Notes: generated by a model from the sequence alone, not told the origin. A DNA stretch of 64,000 nucleotides from Sphingomonas sp. AR_OL41 (GCF_029911635.1 NZ_JARYTI010000004.1:124001-188000); one strand, 5' to 3'; positions 8,983 through 19,773 are shown, numbered from the stretch's first letter. Program-made: numbers and translations.

Positions 8983-9720
8983 ATGGCTACTCCTGCTCCC
9001 CGCCGCGTCGCCCTGGTAACCGGCGGCACGACCGGCATCGGTGCCGCGATCTGCCGCGCCTTCGATCGGGCCGGCTATGCCGTCGCCGCCACCTACACGC
9101 ATGACAGCGCGCGCGCCGCCGCCTTCACTGCGGAAACCGGCATCCCGACGTTCCAATGGTCGGTCGCCGACGAAGCGGCCTGCATCGAGGGGACGGCACA
9201 GGTCGTCGCGGCGCTCGGCCCGATCGACATTCTCGTCAACAATGCCGGCATCACGCGCGATGCGGGCTTCGCCAGGATGCAATCCGAACAATGGCGCGAG
9301 GTGATCGACGTCAACCTCACCAGCTGCTTCAACATGACGCATACCGTGTTCGCCGCCATGCGCGCGCGCAAATGGGGACGGATCGTCAACATCAGCTCGA
9401 TCAACGGCCAGGCGGGCCAGTTCGGCCAGGCCAATTATTCGGCCGCCAAGGCCGGCATGCTGGGCTTCACCAAGGCGCTCGCGCTCGAGGGCGCACGCGA
9501 CGGGGTGACGGTCAACGCCGTCGCGCCTGGCTATACCGAGACCGACATGGTCCGCGCGGTGCCCGCCGATGTCCTCGCCAAGATTGTGGCGCGCATCCCC
9601 GTCGGGCGGCTCGCCCAGCCGGACGAGATCGCGCGCTGCGTCGCCTTTCTCTGCGCGGAAGAGTCGGGATATATCACCGGCGCGACGCTGACGGTGAATG
9701 GCGGGCAATATATGGCCTGA
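8983..9720 (+). CDS. phaB: Acetoacetyl-CoA reductase (SDR family)
   Basis: A 245-residue short-chain dehydrogenase that probably reduces acetoacetyl-CoA to (R)-3-hydroxybutyryl-CoA, the PHB monomer, with NADPH. The cofactor motif TGGTTGIG is at 13-20, NNAG at 86-89, and the catalytic Ser-Tyr-Lys are Ser138/139, Tyr152 and Lys156. The stretch NISSINGQAGQFGQANYSAAK is typical of PhaB rather than FabG. The ATG at 8983 is chosen over 8977 because GGAG (8972-8975) is 7 nt from the former and only 1 nt from the latter. Convergent with phaC; the pairing supports the PHB assignment. FabG-like activity cannot be excluded. Confidence 0.88.
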   Translation: MATPAPRRVALVTGGTTGIGAAICRAFDRAGYAVAATYTHDSARAAAFTAETGIPTFQWSVADEAACIEGTAQVVAALGPIDILVNNAGITRDAGFARMQSEQWREVIDVNLTSCFNMTHTVFAAMRARKWGRIVNISSINGQAGQFGQANYSAAKAGMLGFTKALALEGARDGVTVNAVAPGYTETDMVRAVPADVLAKIVARIPVGRLAQPDEIARCVAFLCAEESGYITGATLTVNGGQYMA

Positions 9721-9738
9721 CACCGCGCCCGCGGACCT

Positions 9739-11562
9739 TCAGGCTGCGTGGACGTAGCTGCCCGGCGCCGGCAGGAGCGGCGGAAAGCCCTTGTCGGGCG
9801 CCCCCATCGGCGGCGGGGCCACCAGCGCGCCAGAGCGGCCGGCAAGCCATGCCGCCCATTCGGGCCACCACGAGCCCTCATGGAGAACGGCCTCGCGCTC
9901 CCAGCTTGCCGGATCGAGATAGGCACCCCCTTCCGGGCGCGTCAGCACGCGATAATGGCGATGCGGATGCCCCGGTGGCGAGACGATCCCGGCATTGTGG
10001 CCACCCGAGGTGAGCACGAAGGTCACCTCGCTTTCGGTCAGCATGTGAAGCTTGTGCACCGACTGCCATGGCGCGACATGATCAGTCTCGGTGCCGAGCG
10101 CGAAGATCGGCAAATGCAGGTCCGACAGGCTGACGGGTCGCCCGTCGACCGGAAAGCGCCCCTCGGCCAGATCGTCATTGAGGAACAGCCGCCGCAGATA
10201 CTCGCTGTGCATCGCATAGGGCATGCGCGTGCCATCGGCATTCCATGCCATCAGATCATTCATCGCCGGGCGCTCGCCCATCAGATATTCGCCGATCAAT
10301 CGCGACCAGATCAGGTCGTTAGAGCGCAGCAGTTCGAACGTGCCGGCCATCTGCCGGCTGTCGAGATAGCCTTGCGTCCACATCATCTCGTCGAGAAATT
10401 CGAGCTGCGACGGGTCGATGAACAGCCCCAGTTCGCCGGGCTCGCTAAACTCGGTCTGCGCGGCGAACAGGCTGAGGCTGGCAAGCCGGTCATCGCCATC
10501 GCGCGCCATCGCCGCCGCCGCGATCGCCAGCAATGTCCCACCGAGGCAATAGCCCACGCCGTGCATCCGCTCCGCGCCGGTAATCGCCTGCACCGCGTCG
10601 AGCGCCGCCATCGGCCCGAGCCGGCGATAGTCATTCATGTCCTTGTCGCGCAGCGATCCGTCCGGATTGCGCCACGATATCATGAAGACGGTATGCCCCT
10701 GTTCGACCAGCCATTTGACCAGCGAATTGGCAGGCGACAGGTCGAGGATGTAATATTTCATGATCCAGGCAGGCACGATCAGCACGGGTTCCACGTGCAC
10801 CGTGTCCGTGGTTGGCGCATATTGGATCAGCTCGATCAGCTCGTTGCGGAACACCACCTGCCCCGGGGTCACCGCCACCTGCTCGCCGGGCACGAACGCC
10901 TCGGCTCCGACCGGCGGGCTATGCCGCAGTGCCCGCTCCAGATCTTCGCGCAGCAGTCGGGCGCCCTCGACGAGGCAGGCGCCGCCGGTCTCGATGATAC
11001 GTCGCTGCAGCACCGGGTTGGTCAGCGGCGAATTGGACGGCGCGACCATGTCGAGCAGCTGGCGCCCGACGAAATTGACCACCCGCTCATGATGCGGCGT
11101 CATGCCCGGCACGTCGCGGGTCGCGGCATCCCACCATTGCTGGGCAAGCAGAAAAGTCTGTTGCCAGTAGGCATAGGGCAGGTCGCGCCAGGCGGGATCG
11201 TCCCAGCGATGGTCCTGCGGCAGCGGCGCGATGACCGGCGCGACCGGTGCGCCGGGCGGGTTGCCCGCGGCGAAATGCGCCAACCGCATTTCCTTGCGCC
11301 CCGCCTTGAGCGCAAGATGCGCGAGCTTGCCCGGCGCGAGCGCGAGATGGCTCATCCAGTCGAAATAGGCCGAGGCCAGCGCTGCCGGCGATATCCCGCG
11401 CGTCCATTGCGCCACCATCGAGACGGTCAGGCGATTGGCCAGCGCGGCGACTTCCGCGAAGGGATCGGGGGTTTCGGAGGCCACCGAGGCCGGTGCGGTC
11501 ACCGACGGATTACCCGGTGCAGCGCCGGTGTCCTTGCGAAGCGGTGCGGCTTTGCCCGGCAT
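9739..11562 (-). CDS. phaC: Class I poly(3-hydroxyalkanoate) synthase
   Basis: A 607-residue alpha/beta-hydrolase-type polymerase that joins 3-hydroxyacyl-CoA units into PHA at the granule surface. The lipase-like box is GYCLGG at 337-342 with Cys339 as the nucleophile. The family marker SNSPLTNPVL lies at 176-185, WIMKYYILDL at 266-275, and the C-terminal TSGGHNAGIVSPPG holds the catalytic histidine. The length suits class I (single subunit). The N-terminal 35 residues are low-complexity. It converges on phaB with an 18-bp gap. No phaA, phasin or phaR is seen nearby. Confidence 0.96.
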   Translation of the reverse strand: MPGKAAPLRKDTGAAPGNPSVTAPASVASETPDPFAEVAALANRLTVSMVAQWTRGISPAALASAYFDWMSHLALAPGKLAHLALKAGRKEMRLAHFAAGNPPGAPVAPVIAPLPQDHRWDDPAWRDLPYAYWQQTFLLAQQWWDAATRDVPGMTPHHERVVNFVGRQLLDMVAPSNSPLTNPVLQRRIIETGGACLVEGARLLREDLERALRHSPPVGAEAFVPGEQVAVTPGQVVFRNELIELIQYAPTTDTVHVEPVLIVPAWIMKYYILDLSPANSLVKWLVEQGHTVFMISWRNPDGSLRDKDMNDYRRLGPMAALDAVQAITGAERMHGVGYCLGGTLLAIAAAAMARDGDDRLASLSLFAAQTEFSEPGELGLFIDPSQLEFLDEMMWTQGYLDSRQMAGTFELLRSNDLIWSRLIGEYLMGERPAMNDLMAWNADGTRMPYAMHSEYLRRLFLNDDLAEGRFPVDGRPVSLSDLHLPIFALGTETDHVAPWQSVHKLHMLTESEVTFVLTSGGHNAGIVSPPGHPHRHYRVLTRPEGGAYLDPASWEREAVLHEGSWWPEWAAWLAGRSGALVAPPPMGAPDKGFPPLLPAPGSYVHAA

Positions 11563-11666
11563 ATCGTTCGGCGCCTTCGATCGTTGGGATGTCGCGGCCT
11601 AACAAGCCGCTCCATGCCCGGGAATACGTGTTGCTCCGAAGGTACGCAGGCCCAGACTCTCCTCCG

Positions 11667-12818
11667 CTACACAAGCCCACTCACCGTGGGCGTACCCTTG
11701 CTGTCGGGGAACAGCTTCGCCATCGCGCGCGCCGGATCGAGGCCGAAATGCGCCGCCGTGGCGCCGCCGATGAACGCGTCGAGCTGCGTCGTCGGCTTGA
11801 GATCGCGCCCTTCGAACAGCGCGGCCTGGCCGAGGCCCGGCCAGTCGGCCAGCACGCGCCCTCCGCGCACCCCTCCACCAAGCAACATCGTCGCGCTGCC
11901 CGTGCCGTGATCCGTCCCCCCAGTACCGTTGACCGCCACCGTGCGGCCGAACTCGGTCGCGACCAGCACCATCGTGTCGCTCCACAGCGGCCCAAGCCCG
12001 GCCTTGAGCGCGCCGACCAGCGTATCGAGGTTGCGCAGCTGCGCGGCGAGCCGCCCACGCTGGCCGGCATGGGTATCCCAGCCGCCGGTCTCGATCATCG
12101 CGATACGCGCGCCGTCCGCCGGCACGAGCAGCTTCGCCGCCAGCGCGCCGGTCGCGGCGGCATTCTGCTGGTTGCCCGCCGCCATGTCGCTCGCCAGCGC
12201 CTTGGTGCCCAGCGCCTCGCTCCACAGCGCATGCAACTGGCTGTCGCCCTGATAGAGCATGGTGACGCGCTGGAGCAGGTCGTCGGTCGCCTGCGGCAGC
12301 GATGATGGCGCATAGGACGACACCTCGGCCGGCCCGCGCAGCGCCATCGGCACGGTGGCCGACACGGCGATCGCCTTCGCCTTGCTCGGCGGCAACAAGC
12401 TGAGCATCCGGTTCAGCCAGCCATCCTTGACCTGATAGGCGCCGAGCCCGCCGGTCTCGAGCACATTCTGCCCGTCGAAATGCGAACGATCACGATAGGG
12501 TGACGCTACCGCATGCGCGAACAGCGCCTGTCGGTCGCGATACAGCCCGCCGATAGTCGCGAGCGCCGGATGGATTGCGAACATCGAGTCGAGCCTCGTC
12601 GCGCTGGCGAAGTCGGCGGCTAGGTCGCCGCGCTGCCCGACGAAAGCAGGATCGCCGACCGGAGCGATCGTCCCGAGGCCATCGGCCGCACCGCGCTGGA
12701 TGATGAACACGAAACGTTTGTCGGTCTCGGCCTTGGCGAAGGCGATACCGGGGGCGAGCAGAGCGGCAAGACCGCCGATGCTGGCGGCGCCGACGAAGTG
12801 GCGACGATCGAGAACCAT
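11667..12818 (-). CDS. DUF1501 family protein with Tat signal
   Basis: A 383-residue protein beginning MVLDRRHFVGAASIGG, a twin-arginine motif followed by a hydrophobic stretch and an Ala-X-Ala cleavage site near residue 28 (GIAFAKA). The rest matches DUF1501 (a sulfatase/alkaline phosphatase-like fold by family knowledge), with METGGWDTHAG and TDHGTGSATMLLGGG as the recognisable blocks whose Asp and His residues could bind metal. Substrate is unknown. It follows the DUF1800 gene with only 3 nt between, and the two families are commonly co-encoded. It should be exported by the TatABC system encoded at the start of this window. Confidence 0.88.
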   Translation of the reverse strand: MVLDRRHFVGAASIGGLAALLAPGIAFAKAETDKRFVFIIQRGAADGLGTIAPVGDPAFVGQRGDLAADFASATRLDSMFAIHPALATIGGLYRDRQALFAHAVASPYRDRSHFDGQNVLETGGLGAYQVKDGWLNRMLSLLPPSKAKAIAVSATVPMALRGPAEVSSYAPSSLPQATDDLLQRVTMLYQGDSQLHALWSEALGTKALASDMAAGNQQNAAATGALAAKLLVPADGARIAMIETGGWDTHAGQRGRLAAQLRNLDTLVGALKAGLGPLWSDTMVLVATEFGRTVAVNGTGGTDHGTGSATMLLGGGVRGGRVLADWPGLGQAALFEGRDLKPTTQLDAFIGGATAAHFGLDPARAMAKLFPDSKGTPTVSGLV

Positions 12819-12821
12819 GGT

Positions 12822-14333
12822 CTATCTCCGCATGAATTCGGGGGCGACGAGCAGCAGCGCAAGACCCTGGCCGGGACTCTCGGCATTGGCCAGTGCCTGG
12901 CTGGTGGCGGACGACAGCGCCGCGGGGAATAGCTTGGGCGCCAGCACACGCGCGTCGATAATACCATTGGCGCGGCTCGCGAAGCGTTCCGATGCCTCGA
13001 CCCGGCGCATGATCGCGTCGGGCCCGGCCCAGCTCGCTGCGATGTCGTCATAGCCGGCGGGCGAGCCGGGCTTCCAGGTCGGCTGTCCGAGCTGGTTGAG
13101 CAACCCGGTCACGACCAAAGGCTGGACCGTCTTCACGCCCAACGCGCGCATCGACGACACCGTCCATTCCCAGGGCGTCTTGAACTTGGCGGGTTGCGGC
13201 GCCCATGCCTCGGGCGCTTCGACCAGCACGCGGTACAGGCTCGGCAGGTCGCCGCCCGTCTTGAGAAAGCTCGCCTGCAGCCGCTCGACCAGCGCCGGCG
13301 GCGGCGTGTCGCCGGCGAAGTGGCGGGCGAGCTTCGTCGCGATATGCGCCGCCGTGGCGGGGTGGCGCGCGAGGTCGTCGAGCACGGCCTGCGCCTGCCG
13401 GACGCCCGGCTGATCATAGCGCTTGCCCATGATCGAGCGCGCGCCGGGCTCGTGCAAGGGCCCGGCAAAGACGAACGCACCCGCCGGGCCATCTGTGCCG
13501 GTAAAGCGCGCTCCCGGCGCGCGGCCGAGACCCGACACCGTCCAGCCGGTCATTGCGCGGGCGAATTCGGTGACGTCGGCCTGGCTGTAGCCGGTGCGCA
13601 CGCCGAGCGTGTGCAACTCCATGATCTCGCGGGCCAAATTCTCGTTGAGACCGACCTTGCGCTTGCCGCGCGCAGCGACGCGTGTGCCGATCATGCTGTT
13701 GGGCCCGACCGATTGCGCCTGGTCGAGATAGAGCAGCATCGCCGGGTGGCGCTCGACCGCGCCAAGCATGTCGCCGAAGGTGCCGAGCACATGCGGCCGG
13801 ATCGCCTCGAATTCCAGCGTGCCCGACAGGCCGACGACGGTCAGCTTGTCGGCCGACACCGCGAAGTGATTGGCCCAGAAATGCACCAGTCGCTCGACGA
13901 ATGGTGCCGGCGTAACAAGTGCCGTGCTCATCCGCGCGCCGACCGCGGCGGCATAATCGTCTCGCCCCTGACGGCGGGCGAATTGCCGCGCCTGCGCGAT
14001 GGGATCGTCCCTGCGCGCCGGCATCTCCGGTGCCGGGGTTGCCGTCATGCCTTGCGTCATCTGCTGCGACGCCGGCGACTCAGTCATCGCGGGCCCGGGC
14101 GCAGCCTTCCGTGCCGGGCCAAATTGCTGGCGCAGCTGACGCTGTTCCTCGAGATATTGTGCCAGTTCCTGCGACACCGCGCGGCTGTCGGGGGCCGCGG
14201 CGATCGCCGTCGGTCGCGGGTCGAAGCGCGCGAACTGATCGAGCAACCACGCCGACGGGTTGTCGGGCGCTGGCTCGTCGGGCCGGGCGCCGAGCCCGAA
14301 GCGGTTCATCGCGATGCTGGTCTGCGCCATCAT
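12822..14333 (-). CDS. DUF1800 family protein
   Basis: A protein of about 503 residues of the DUF1800 family, often found beside DUF1501. Conserved blocks include AMNRFGLGARPDE at the N-terminus, LVHFWANHFAVS and ENLAREIMELHTLGV in the middle, and the TKLARHFAGDTPP region. Function is unknown; no signal peptide is obvious, in contrast to its partner. Two adjacent ATG codons (14333 and 14330) lie just downstream of a GGAG, with spacings of 3 and 6 nt, so 14330 may be the one used. It forms a two-gene operon with the DUF1501 gene. Confidence 0.85.
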   Translation of the reverse strand: MMAQTSIAMNRFGLGARPDEPAPDNPSAWLLDQFARFDPRPTAIAAAPDSRAVSQELAQYLEEQRQLRQQFGPARKAAPGPAMTESPASQQMTQGMTATPAPEMPARRDDPIAQARQFARRQGRDDYAAAVGARMSTALVTPAPFVERLVHFWANHFAVSADKLTVVGLSGTLEFEAIRPHVLGTFGDMLGAVERHPAMLLYLDQAQSVGPNSMIGTRVAARGKRKVGLNENLAREIMELHTLGVRTGYSQADVTEFARAMTGWTVSGLGRAPGARFTGTDGPAGAFVFAGPLHEPGARSIMGKRYDQPGVRQAQAVLDDLARHPATAAHIATKLARHFAGDTPPPALVERLQASFLKTGGDLPSLYRVLVEAPEAWAPQPAKFKTPWEWTVSSMRALGVKTVQPLVVTGLLNQLGQPTWKPGSPAGYDDIAASWAGPDAIMRRVEASERFASRANGIIDARVLAPKLFPAALSSATSQALANAESPGQGLALLLVAPEFMRR

Positions 14334-14524
14334 GCTCTCCGGATAAATTTCATGGCGGCCACTCTCCACCCCAAGTGTCGCTAGATTATGCCGGTCCAAC
14401 GCTTGGGCGTTCGTTTCGTGCAACTGGTCGCGCAATCTTTACGCTTGGGACTTTGCTGCACTGCAATATGTTCGGCGACGGCGAGGATGCTGGATCTGGC
14501 TTTCGACACACGAAAGGAAAGATC

Positions 14525-14824
14525 ATGAACAAGACCCTCTTCGCGACCGCTGCGCTGCTCCTCGTCACCGCCGCGCCCGCTTTCGCCGACGAAAAGCCCG
14601 CCGAAATGAGCTTTCAGCGCGATGGCGACACTTATGTCTACACCAGGGCGGAACTGCCCGGCCGCGTCGTGCTCGCCGGCCGTCGCCTGCCGGCGGGCGA
14701 CAGCTTCGAACTGACAGTGCGTGGCGCCCAGGTGACCGGCACCGTCGGCGACCGGTCGGTCTCGTTCAAGATGCCGCGCGCGCGGACCAGGGCCGGCTCG
14801 ACCACGGTCGTCGCCGCGCGCTGA
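14525..14824 (+). CDS. Small periplasmic protein of unknown function
   Basis: A 99-residue protein with a clear signal peptide (MNKTLFATAALLLVTAAPAF, cleavage after Ala-Phe-Ala at about 21) and a short, beta-rich, basic mature domain ending in MPRARTRAGSTTVVAAR. The ATG at 14525 follows AAGGAAA by 4 nt. I do not recognise the family. It is transcribed alone, divergently from the DUF1800 gene and convergently to the dGTPase gene. Confidence 0.75.
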   Translation: MNKTLFATAALLLVTAAPAFADEKPAEMSFQRDGDTYVYTRAELPGRVVLAGRRLPAGDSFELTVRGAQVTGTVGDRSVSFKMPRARTRAGSTTVVAAR

Positions 14825-14834
14825 TTCTGCCGCA

Positions 14835-14868
14835 GAACACCGCCCGCGCCCTCGGTCGGGCGGTGTTC
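14835..14868. terminator. Convergent-gene hairpin
   Basis: GAACACCGCCCG (14835-14846) and CGGGCGGTGTTC (14857-14868) form a perfect 12-bp stem around a 10-nt loop, between the stops of two convergent genes. There is no good T-run on either side, so termination is inferred from position and stem strength. Confidence 0.5.
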
Positions 14869-14904
14869 CGGCACCCCCCGTACCCCTGACAAAAGTCCGC
14901 CCGT

Positions 14905-16071
14905 TCAGAAGCCCTCGGGCAGGTCGATCGGACCGACGGTTTCGCGGTAACGCGCGATCGCGTAGCGATCGGTCATCCCGGCGATGAAATCAGCGATGTG
15001 GCGGCTGTGTGCCGGCTCGCCCGTCGGCAGTCGCTCCGACCAGGTGCCGGGCATGGCCGCGGGGTCGGCGCGATAGGCCGCGAAAAGCCCCGACACCACG
15101 GTCGACGCCGAATCCGCCGCTGCGAGCTGGCGCGGATGGTGATAGAGATTGGCGTACATGAAGCGCTTCAGCGCGCGCTCGGCGTCGCGCATCGCGGGCG
15201 AGAAACCGACAAGGCAGCGCCCGGCGGCGCGCACGTCATCGGCCGTCTCGACGCCGGCCGCGGCAATGCGCGTCCGCGTCTCGGCGATGAGATCATTGAC
15301 CATCGCGCCGATCTGGCCACGGATCAGTTCGCCGATCAGCCGGTCCGGGGCGACATCAGGAAAGCGGCGCTGCGCCGTCGCCCAACCCTCGGCGACGACC
15401 GGTACCGCGAGGATCTGATCAAGCGTCAGCAGGCCGGCACGGAGCCCATCGTCGATATCGTGATTGTCATAGGCGATGTCGTCGGCAAGCGCCGCGACCT
15501 GCGCCTCGAGGCTCGGCCACTGGCCCAGCTCGAGCGCGAAGGCTGCATCGGCCTCGGCCAGCGCCCAGGCGGGATCGTGGATCGGCCCATTATGCTTGGC
15601 CAGCCCTTCCAGCGTCTCCCAGCTCAGGTTGAGCCCCGACCAGCGCGGATAGGGGCTGTCGATCACCATCAGCGCGCGCAGCGTATTGCCATTGTGATCG
15701 AACCCGCCCTGCCCGGCCAACGCCGCCTGCAGCGCATCCTCGCCGGCATGGCCGAAGGGCGGATGGCCGATATCGTGCGCCAGCGCGAGCGCCTCGGTCA
15801 GGTCTTCGTTGAGACCGAGCGCACGGGCGATCGTCCTTGCGATCTGCGCCACCTCGAGGCTGTGCGTCAGCCGGACGCGAAAATGGTCGCCGTCGGGCGC
15901 GACGAAGACCTGCGTCTTGTGGCGCAGCCGTCGAAAGCTGATCGAATGGATGATGCGGTCGCGGTCGCGCTGGAACGCGTCGCGCGGGCCGCGCGCGGCG
16001 CCCCCTTCCTCGGCATGGAGCCGCCCACGGCTGGCGTCGGGATGCGCGGCCCAAGGGGCGAGCGCGGTCAT
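14905..16071 (-). CDS. dgt: dGTP triphosphohydrolase-like HD protein
   Basis: A 388-residue HD-domain hydrolase of the Dgt type-2 group, which cleaves dNTPs to nucleoside and triphosphate. The conserved N-terminal [23 protein letters not shown] and the metal ligands H ([13 protein letters not shown]) and HD ([18 protein letters not shown]) are intact, with a later [10 protein letters not shown] aspartate motif. The start overlaps the stop of the TPR-SPOR gene by 4 bp. Substrate preference within dNTPs cannot be told from sequence. Confidence 0.92.
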   Translation of the reverse strand: MTALAPWAAHPDASRGRLHAEEGGAARGPRDAFQRDRDRIIHSISFRRLRHKTQVFVAPDGDHFRVRLTHSLEVAQIARTIARALGLNEDLTEALALAHDIGHPPFGHAGEDALQAALAGQGGFDHNGNTLRALMVIDSPYPRWSGLNLSWETLEGLAKHNGPIHDPAWALAEADAAFALELGQWPSLEAQVAALADDIAYDNHDIDDGLRAGLLTLDQILAVPVVAEGWATAQRRFPDVAPDRLIGELIRGQIGAMVNDLIAETRTRIAAAGVETADDVRAAGRCLVGFSPAMRDAERALKRFMYANLYHHPRQLAAADSASTVVSGLFAAYRADPAAMPGTWSERLPTGEPAHSRHIADFIAGMTDRYAIARYRETVGPIDLPEGF

Positions 16072-18131
16072 TTGGTCGGCAGCTTGGTGATCTTCTGCCC
16101 CGCTTCGCTGGTAAAGGCGAAGGCTTGCACCCCGGATTTGGCGAGAAGATTGACGAAGGCGCGTGCCTCGTCATCGGTCTTGAAGGGCCCGGCAAGTACA
16201 CGGTGCGTCGCGCGGAGCGGCGTCGTCCAGCCCTGCTTGCCCTTGAACGCCGCGGGGGCGCGGCCCTTCATCGTGTTCCATGCGAGCACCAACGCCGCGT
16301 CGTTCGCGCCGCCCGCGACCTGCACCCAGATCCGCGCCGGCTCCAGCAGCTTGGGGTCGTTGCGCTTCTTCTCGTCGGCAGCCTTCTTTGCCGCTGCAGC
16401 CGCTTTCTTTGCAGCCTCGGCGGCCTTCGTACCCGGCTTGACGGCCGGGGCGACGACGGCGCCCGGCTTTTCGGGTGGCGTGGCAACCGGGCGCGCGGGC
16501 TTCGCCGCAGGTACCGGCACCGGCGCCGGCGTGCGCTCGCTGTCCGGGACCTTGATCCCCGAGATGATCGCGGCAAGGATCGAATCCTCGCTGCGCACCG
16601 GCGCCGGCTTAGGCGCGGGTCGTGCAACGACGGGCTCCGGCGTCGTTGGCACCGACTGCACCGTCGCAACGGGGGCGGGCACCGGCGATGGGGGTTCGGG
16701 CGCCACAGCCGGCGTCGATGGCGGCACCGGCCGCGTTGTCACCGGCTGCGTCGTCACCGGTGGCGCGGGTACAATCGCCGCACTCGCCACCGCGGGCCGG
16801 CCGGGCACCACGGGGAGTTCGTCGTCGCCCGACGAATTCTGCGCCACCACGACCGGCGACGATGGCGCCGCCTTCGTTGTGGGAACGCGCGTATCGTTCT
16901 CGGCGGGAACGGTCGCGGGCGGGCCAGCGATCGATGGAAGAACCGAAGTGGGCGGCGTCGACACGGTCGGCTTTGCGGGTGTCGGGGCCGCCGCCGGTGG
17001 GCGGGCGACGCTGGCGGCACTGAACGACACCGGCGGACGCGGCGGTGGGTTGGACGCGACCGATGTCGTCGGCAGTGGCTGGACGATCGCACGGCCAAAG
17101 CCCGGCTGCGGCGGCAAGGTCGATGCCGCTGGTGCAAGCGGCTCATCATCGAGGGCGCTGGACGCGACATAGGCCGGTGGTGGCGGCAGCGGCGGCGGCG
17201 TAGGTGCTGCGGCGACCTGGACCGGCGCGTCCTTGCGCTTGCGCGACTTGCGGCGTTCGTCGCGGTTGTTCACCGGCGACGCGGGTGGGGAAACAACAGC
17301 TGCGACGGCGCGCGGCGCATAAGGATCGGGGCCGAGCGCAGCGAGCGGCGGGATCAGGCGCACATCCGCCACGCGCTCGCGCGTCGGGCGGATCTCGCCG
17401 AAATGCACCGCAAAGGCGCGGTCGGCCGCCGGCAACGATGGCAAGCGATCGAAGAAGGGCTGCAGGCCCTGCGCCATGCCGGGCGGCAACATGCTGGTCG
17501 CGATCTGGGTCGCGCCGGTCTGGTCGCCGCTCATTGCGAGGATAAACGCGCGCGAACGCCATGCGCCGCGGTCGCTGCGGCGGAGCAGCGGTTCGAGCAC
17601 CGCAAAGGCCTCGTCGCGCTTTCCGGAAATGCCGAGCGACAGCGCGTAGCGACGGACGGTCTCGTCGGAGGATGCCGCGCGCAATGCGGCGCGATATTCG
17701 CGCTGCGCACGGTCCTGCTCGCCGATCAGATCATAGGCGAGACCACGATCGGCGGCGAAGGCACGTCCATCGGCGCCGAGCGCCTCGGCTTCGGCGAAGC
17801 GACGCAGCGCCTCGCCCGGTCGCTCCTCGCCGACCAGAAGGCTGCCCAGCCCCGCCTTGATCCGCGCGTTGCGCGGGTCGATCCGTTCGGCGCGCGCGAA
17901 GAAACCGGCGGCGGCGCTATTGTCTTCGAGGCGCAGCGCAAGCTCACCGGCGCGGATCAACGCGGCAAGGTTCTGCGGATCGGCGGCAAGCTGACGCATC
18001 TGGGCGGCCAGCTCGTCGGCGTCGCCCGGCGGCGCCGGCACCATCATCGTCTGCGCGAAAACAGGCAATGGCGCGTGAAGCAGCGCGGTGCCGGCCAGCA
18101 GCAGGGCCGAAAGGCGAAGACCACGCATCAT
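16068..18131 (-). CDS. TPR and SPOR domain exported protein
   Basis: A protein of about 687 residues with a signal peptide ([20 protein letters not shown]), then TPR-like repeats over roughly residues 35-200 (for example [22 protein letters not shown] and [20 protein letters not shown]), then a very long proline/threonine-rich low-complexity linker (about 250-560), and a C-terminal SPOR domain ([18 protein letters not shown] to the end). Exported SPOR proteins bind septal glycan. It lies downstream of ftsZ on the same strand, 140 bp away, and overlaps dgt by 4 bp. ATG codons at 18131 and 18128 follow AGGGG. Its place beside the division cluster suggests a septal role; this is inference. Confidence 0.82.
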   Translation of the reverse strand: MMRGLRLSALLLAGTALLHAPLPVFAQTMMVPAPPGDADELAAQMRQLAADPQNLAALIRAGELALRLEDNSAAAGFFARAERIDPRNARIKAGLGSLLVGEERPGEALRRFAEAEALGADGRAFAADRGLAYDLIGEQDRAQREYRAALRAASSDETVRRYALSLGISGKRDEAFAVLEPLLRRSDRGAWRSRAFILAMSGDQTGATQIATSMLPPGMAQGLQPFFDRLPSLPAADRAFAVHFGEIRPTRERVADVRLIPPLAALGPDPYAPRAVAAVVSPPASPVNNRDERRKSRKRKDAPVQVAAAPTPPPLPPPPAYVASSALDDEPLAPAASTLPPQPGFGRAIVQPLPTTSVASNPPPRPPVSFSAASVARPPAAAPTPAKPTVSTPPTSVLPSIAGPPATVPAENDTRVPTTKAAPSSPVVVAQNSSGDDELPVVPGRPAVASAAIVPAPPVTTQPVTTRPVPPSTPAVAPEPPSPVPAPVATVQSVPTTPEPVVARPAPKPAPVRSEDSILAAIISGIKVPDSERTPAPVPVPAAKPARPVATPPEKPGAVVAPAVKPGTKAAEAAKKAAAAAKKAADEKKRNDPKLLEPARIWVQVAGGANDAALVLAWNTMKGRAPAAFKGKQGWTTPLRATHRVLAGPFKTDDEARAFVNLLAKSGVQAFAFTSEAGQKITKLPTK

Positions 18132-18270
18132 TTCGCCCCTAGACCCCAGCCACGCCCGACGGGCAATGGCCGCCGTGCCACAAGCGCGATGGAACGACAT
18201 CGCCCGGCGACGAAACGGCGCACCACGTCGTGATTATATCCCGGCCGGCGCCGGTCAGCATCGCCGTCGA

Positions 18271-19773
18271 TTACTGATTATTCTGCCGATGAAGGAAACG
18301 CGGAATATCGAGCGGGTCCTTGTCGCTCGGCTCCTCTTCCTTGGCAGCGCCGCGCGTCACGCTCGACATGCGCTCGAACAGCGTGCCGCCCAGCTTGACG
18401 CGTGGGGCAGGTTCCGCGGCCGGTTCGGTGGCAGCGGGCACGGCCGGGGCGACCGGCGCGGTGGCTTCCGCGGGCGTTCCGGGGCTCAGCCAACGACGCC
18501 GCTGGGGCACTTCGGGGACATGCTCGTCTGCCGTTTCGGTCTCGTCGCCGAACACGCGCGGCGCCACCGGCGCCTCTGCATCCGGGGTCGGATCGGTGAC
18601 TTCGGCGCTGGTGTCGAGCACCAGCTCGTCATCGGCGCCGTGCGACGGATCGGCATCGACCGGCGGGGACGCTTCAGCAACCGGCTCCGGCGCTGCTTCG
18701 GGCTCAGGCGCAACAAAAGTCGCGACCGGCGCTGGCTCCTCGGTCTTGCGCGGCGCAGAGAAGCTGAAGGCGCGGGTCGCGGCCGGCGCCGGGGCGGACG
18801 CGCCGCGCGCATCGGCCTCTATGCCGGTGGCGACCACCGACACGCGGATCTTGCCTTCGAGATCGGGGTTGAACGCCGAACCCCAGATGATGTTGGCGTC
18901 CTCGTCGACCAATTCGCGGATATGGTTCGCGGCCTCGTCGACCTCGAGCAGGCGCATGTCGTCGCCGCCGGTGATCGACACGATCACGCCCTTGGCACCC
19001 TTCATGCTGACGCCGTCGAGCAGCGGGTTGGCGATCGCCTTCGACGCCGCCTCGATCGCGCGATTGTCGCCCGACGCTTCGCCGGTGCCCATCATTGCCT
19101 TGCCCATTTCCTGCATCACCGAGCGGACGTCGGCGAAGTCGAGGTTGATCAGGCCAGGCATGACCATCAGGTCGGTGATGCCGCGCACGCCCTGCTGCAG
19201 CACCTCGTCCGCCATCAGGAACGCTTCCTTGAAGGTGGTGTTGGCATTGGCGACGAGGAACAGGTTCTGGTTCGGAATGACGATCAGCGTGTCGACATAT
19301 TTCTGCAGTTCCTCGATGCCCGCGTCGGCCGCCTTGGCGCGACGATTGCCCTCGAAGGCGAACGGCTTGGTCACGACGCCGACGGTCAGGATACCCATGT
19401 CACGCGCCGCCTTGGCGATGACCGGGGCAGCGCCGGTGCCCGTGCCGCCACCCATGCCGGCGGCGATGAAGCACATATGCGCGCCTTCGAGCATCTTGGT
19501 GACCGACTCGATGGTCTCCTCGGCGGCAGCACGCCCGATCTCGGGTCGCGACCCCGCGCCGAGCCCCTGCGTGATCTTCACGCCGAGCTGGATGCGATGT
19601 TGCGCGGTCGACTGCTTGAGCGCCTGCGAGTCCGTATTGGCGACGAGAAAATCGACGCCCGCCACTTCGGCGCGCATCATGTTCGCGATCGCGTTGCCGC
19701 CTGCACCGCCGACGCCGATCACCGCGATACGCGGGGTCAACTCGTCAACTTCGGGAGCAAGAAATTCTACCAT
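18271..19773 (-). CDS. ftsZ: Cell division GTPase FtsZ
   Basis: The tubulin-like GTPase that forms the cytokinetic ring, 500 residues. The tubulin signature [14 protein letters not shown] is present, along with [13 protein letters not shown] at the N-terminus. The globular part ends near residue 315, followed by a long proline/alanine/acidic linker and the C-terminal peptide [10 protein letters not shown] that binds FtsA. The roughly 165-residue linker is long compared with gamma-proteobacterial FtsZ but ordinary for alphaproteobacteria. It is separated from ftsA by 111 bp, which may hold its own promoter. Confidence 0.98.
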   Translation of the reverse strand: MVEFLAPEVDELTPRIAVIGVGGAGGNAIANMMRAEVAGVDFLVANTDSQALKQSTAQHRIQLGVKITQGLGAGSRPEIGRAAAEETIESVTKMLEGAHMCFIAAGMGGGTGTGAAPVIAKAARDMGILTVGVVTKPFAFEGNRRAKAADAGIEELQKYVDTLIVIPNQNLFLVANANTTFKEAFLMADEVLQQGVRGITDLMVMPGLINLDFADVRSVMQEMGKAMMGTGEASGDNRAIEAASKAIANPLLDGVSMKGAKGVIVSITGGDDMRLLEVDEAANHIRELVDEDANIIWGSAFNPDLEGKIRVSVVATGIEADARGASAPAPAATRAFSFSAPRKTEEPAPVATFVAPEPEAAPEPVAEASPPVDADPSHGADDELVLDTSAEVTDPTPDAEAPVAPRVFGDETETADEHVPEVPQRRRWLSPGTPAEATAPVAPAVPAATEPAAEPAPRVKLGGTLFERMSSVTRGAAKEEEPSDKDPLDIPRFLHRQNNQ

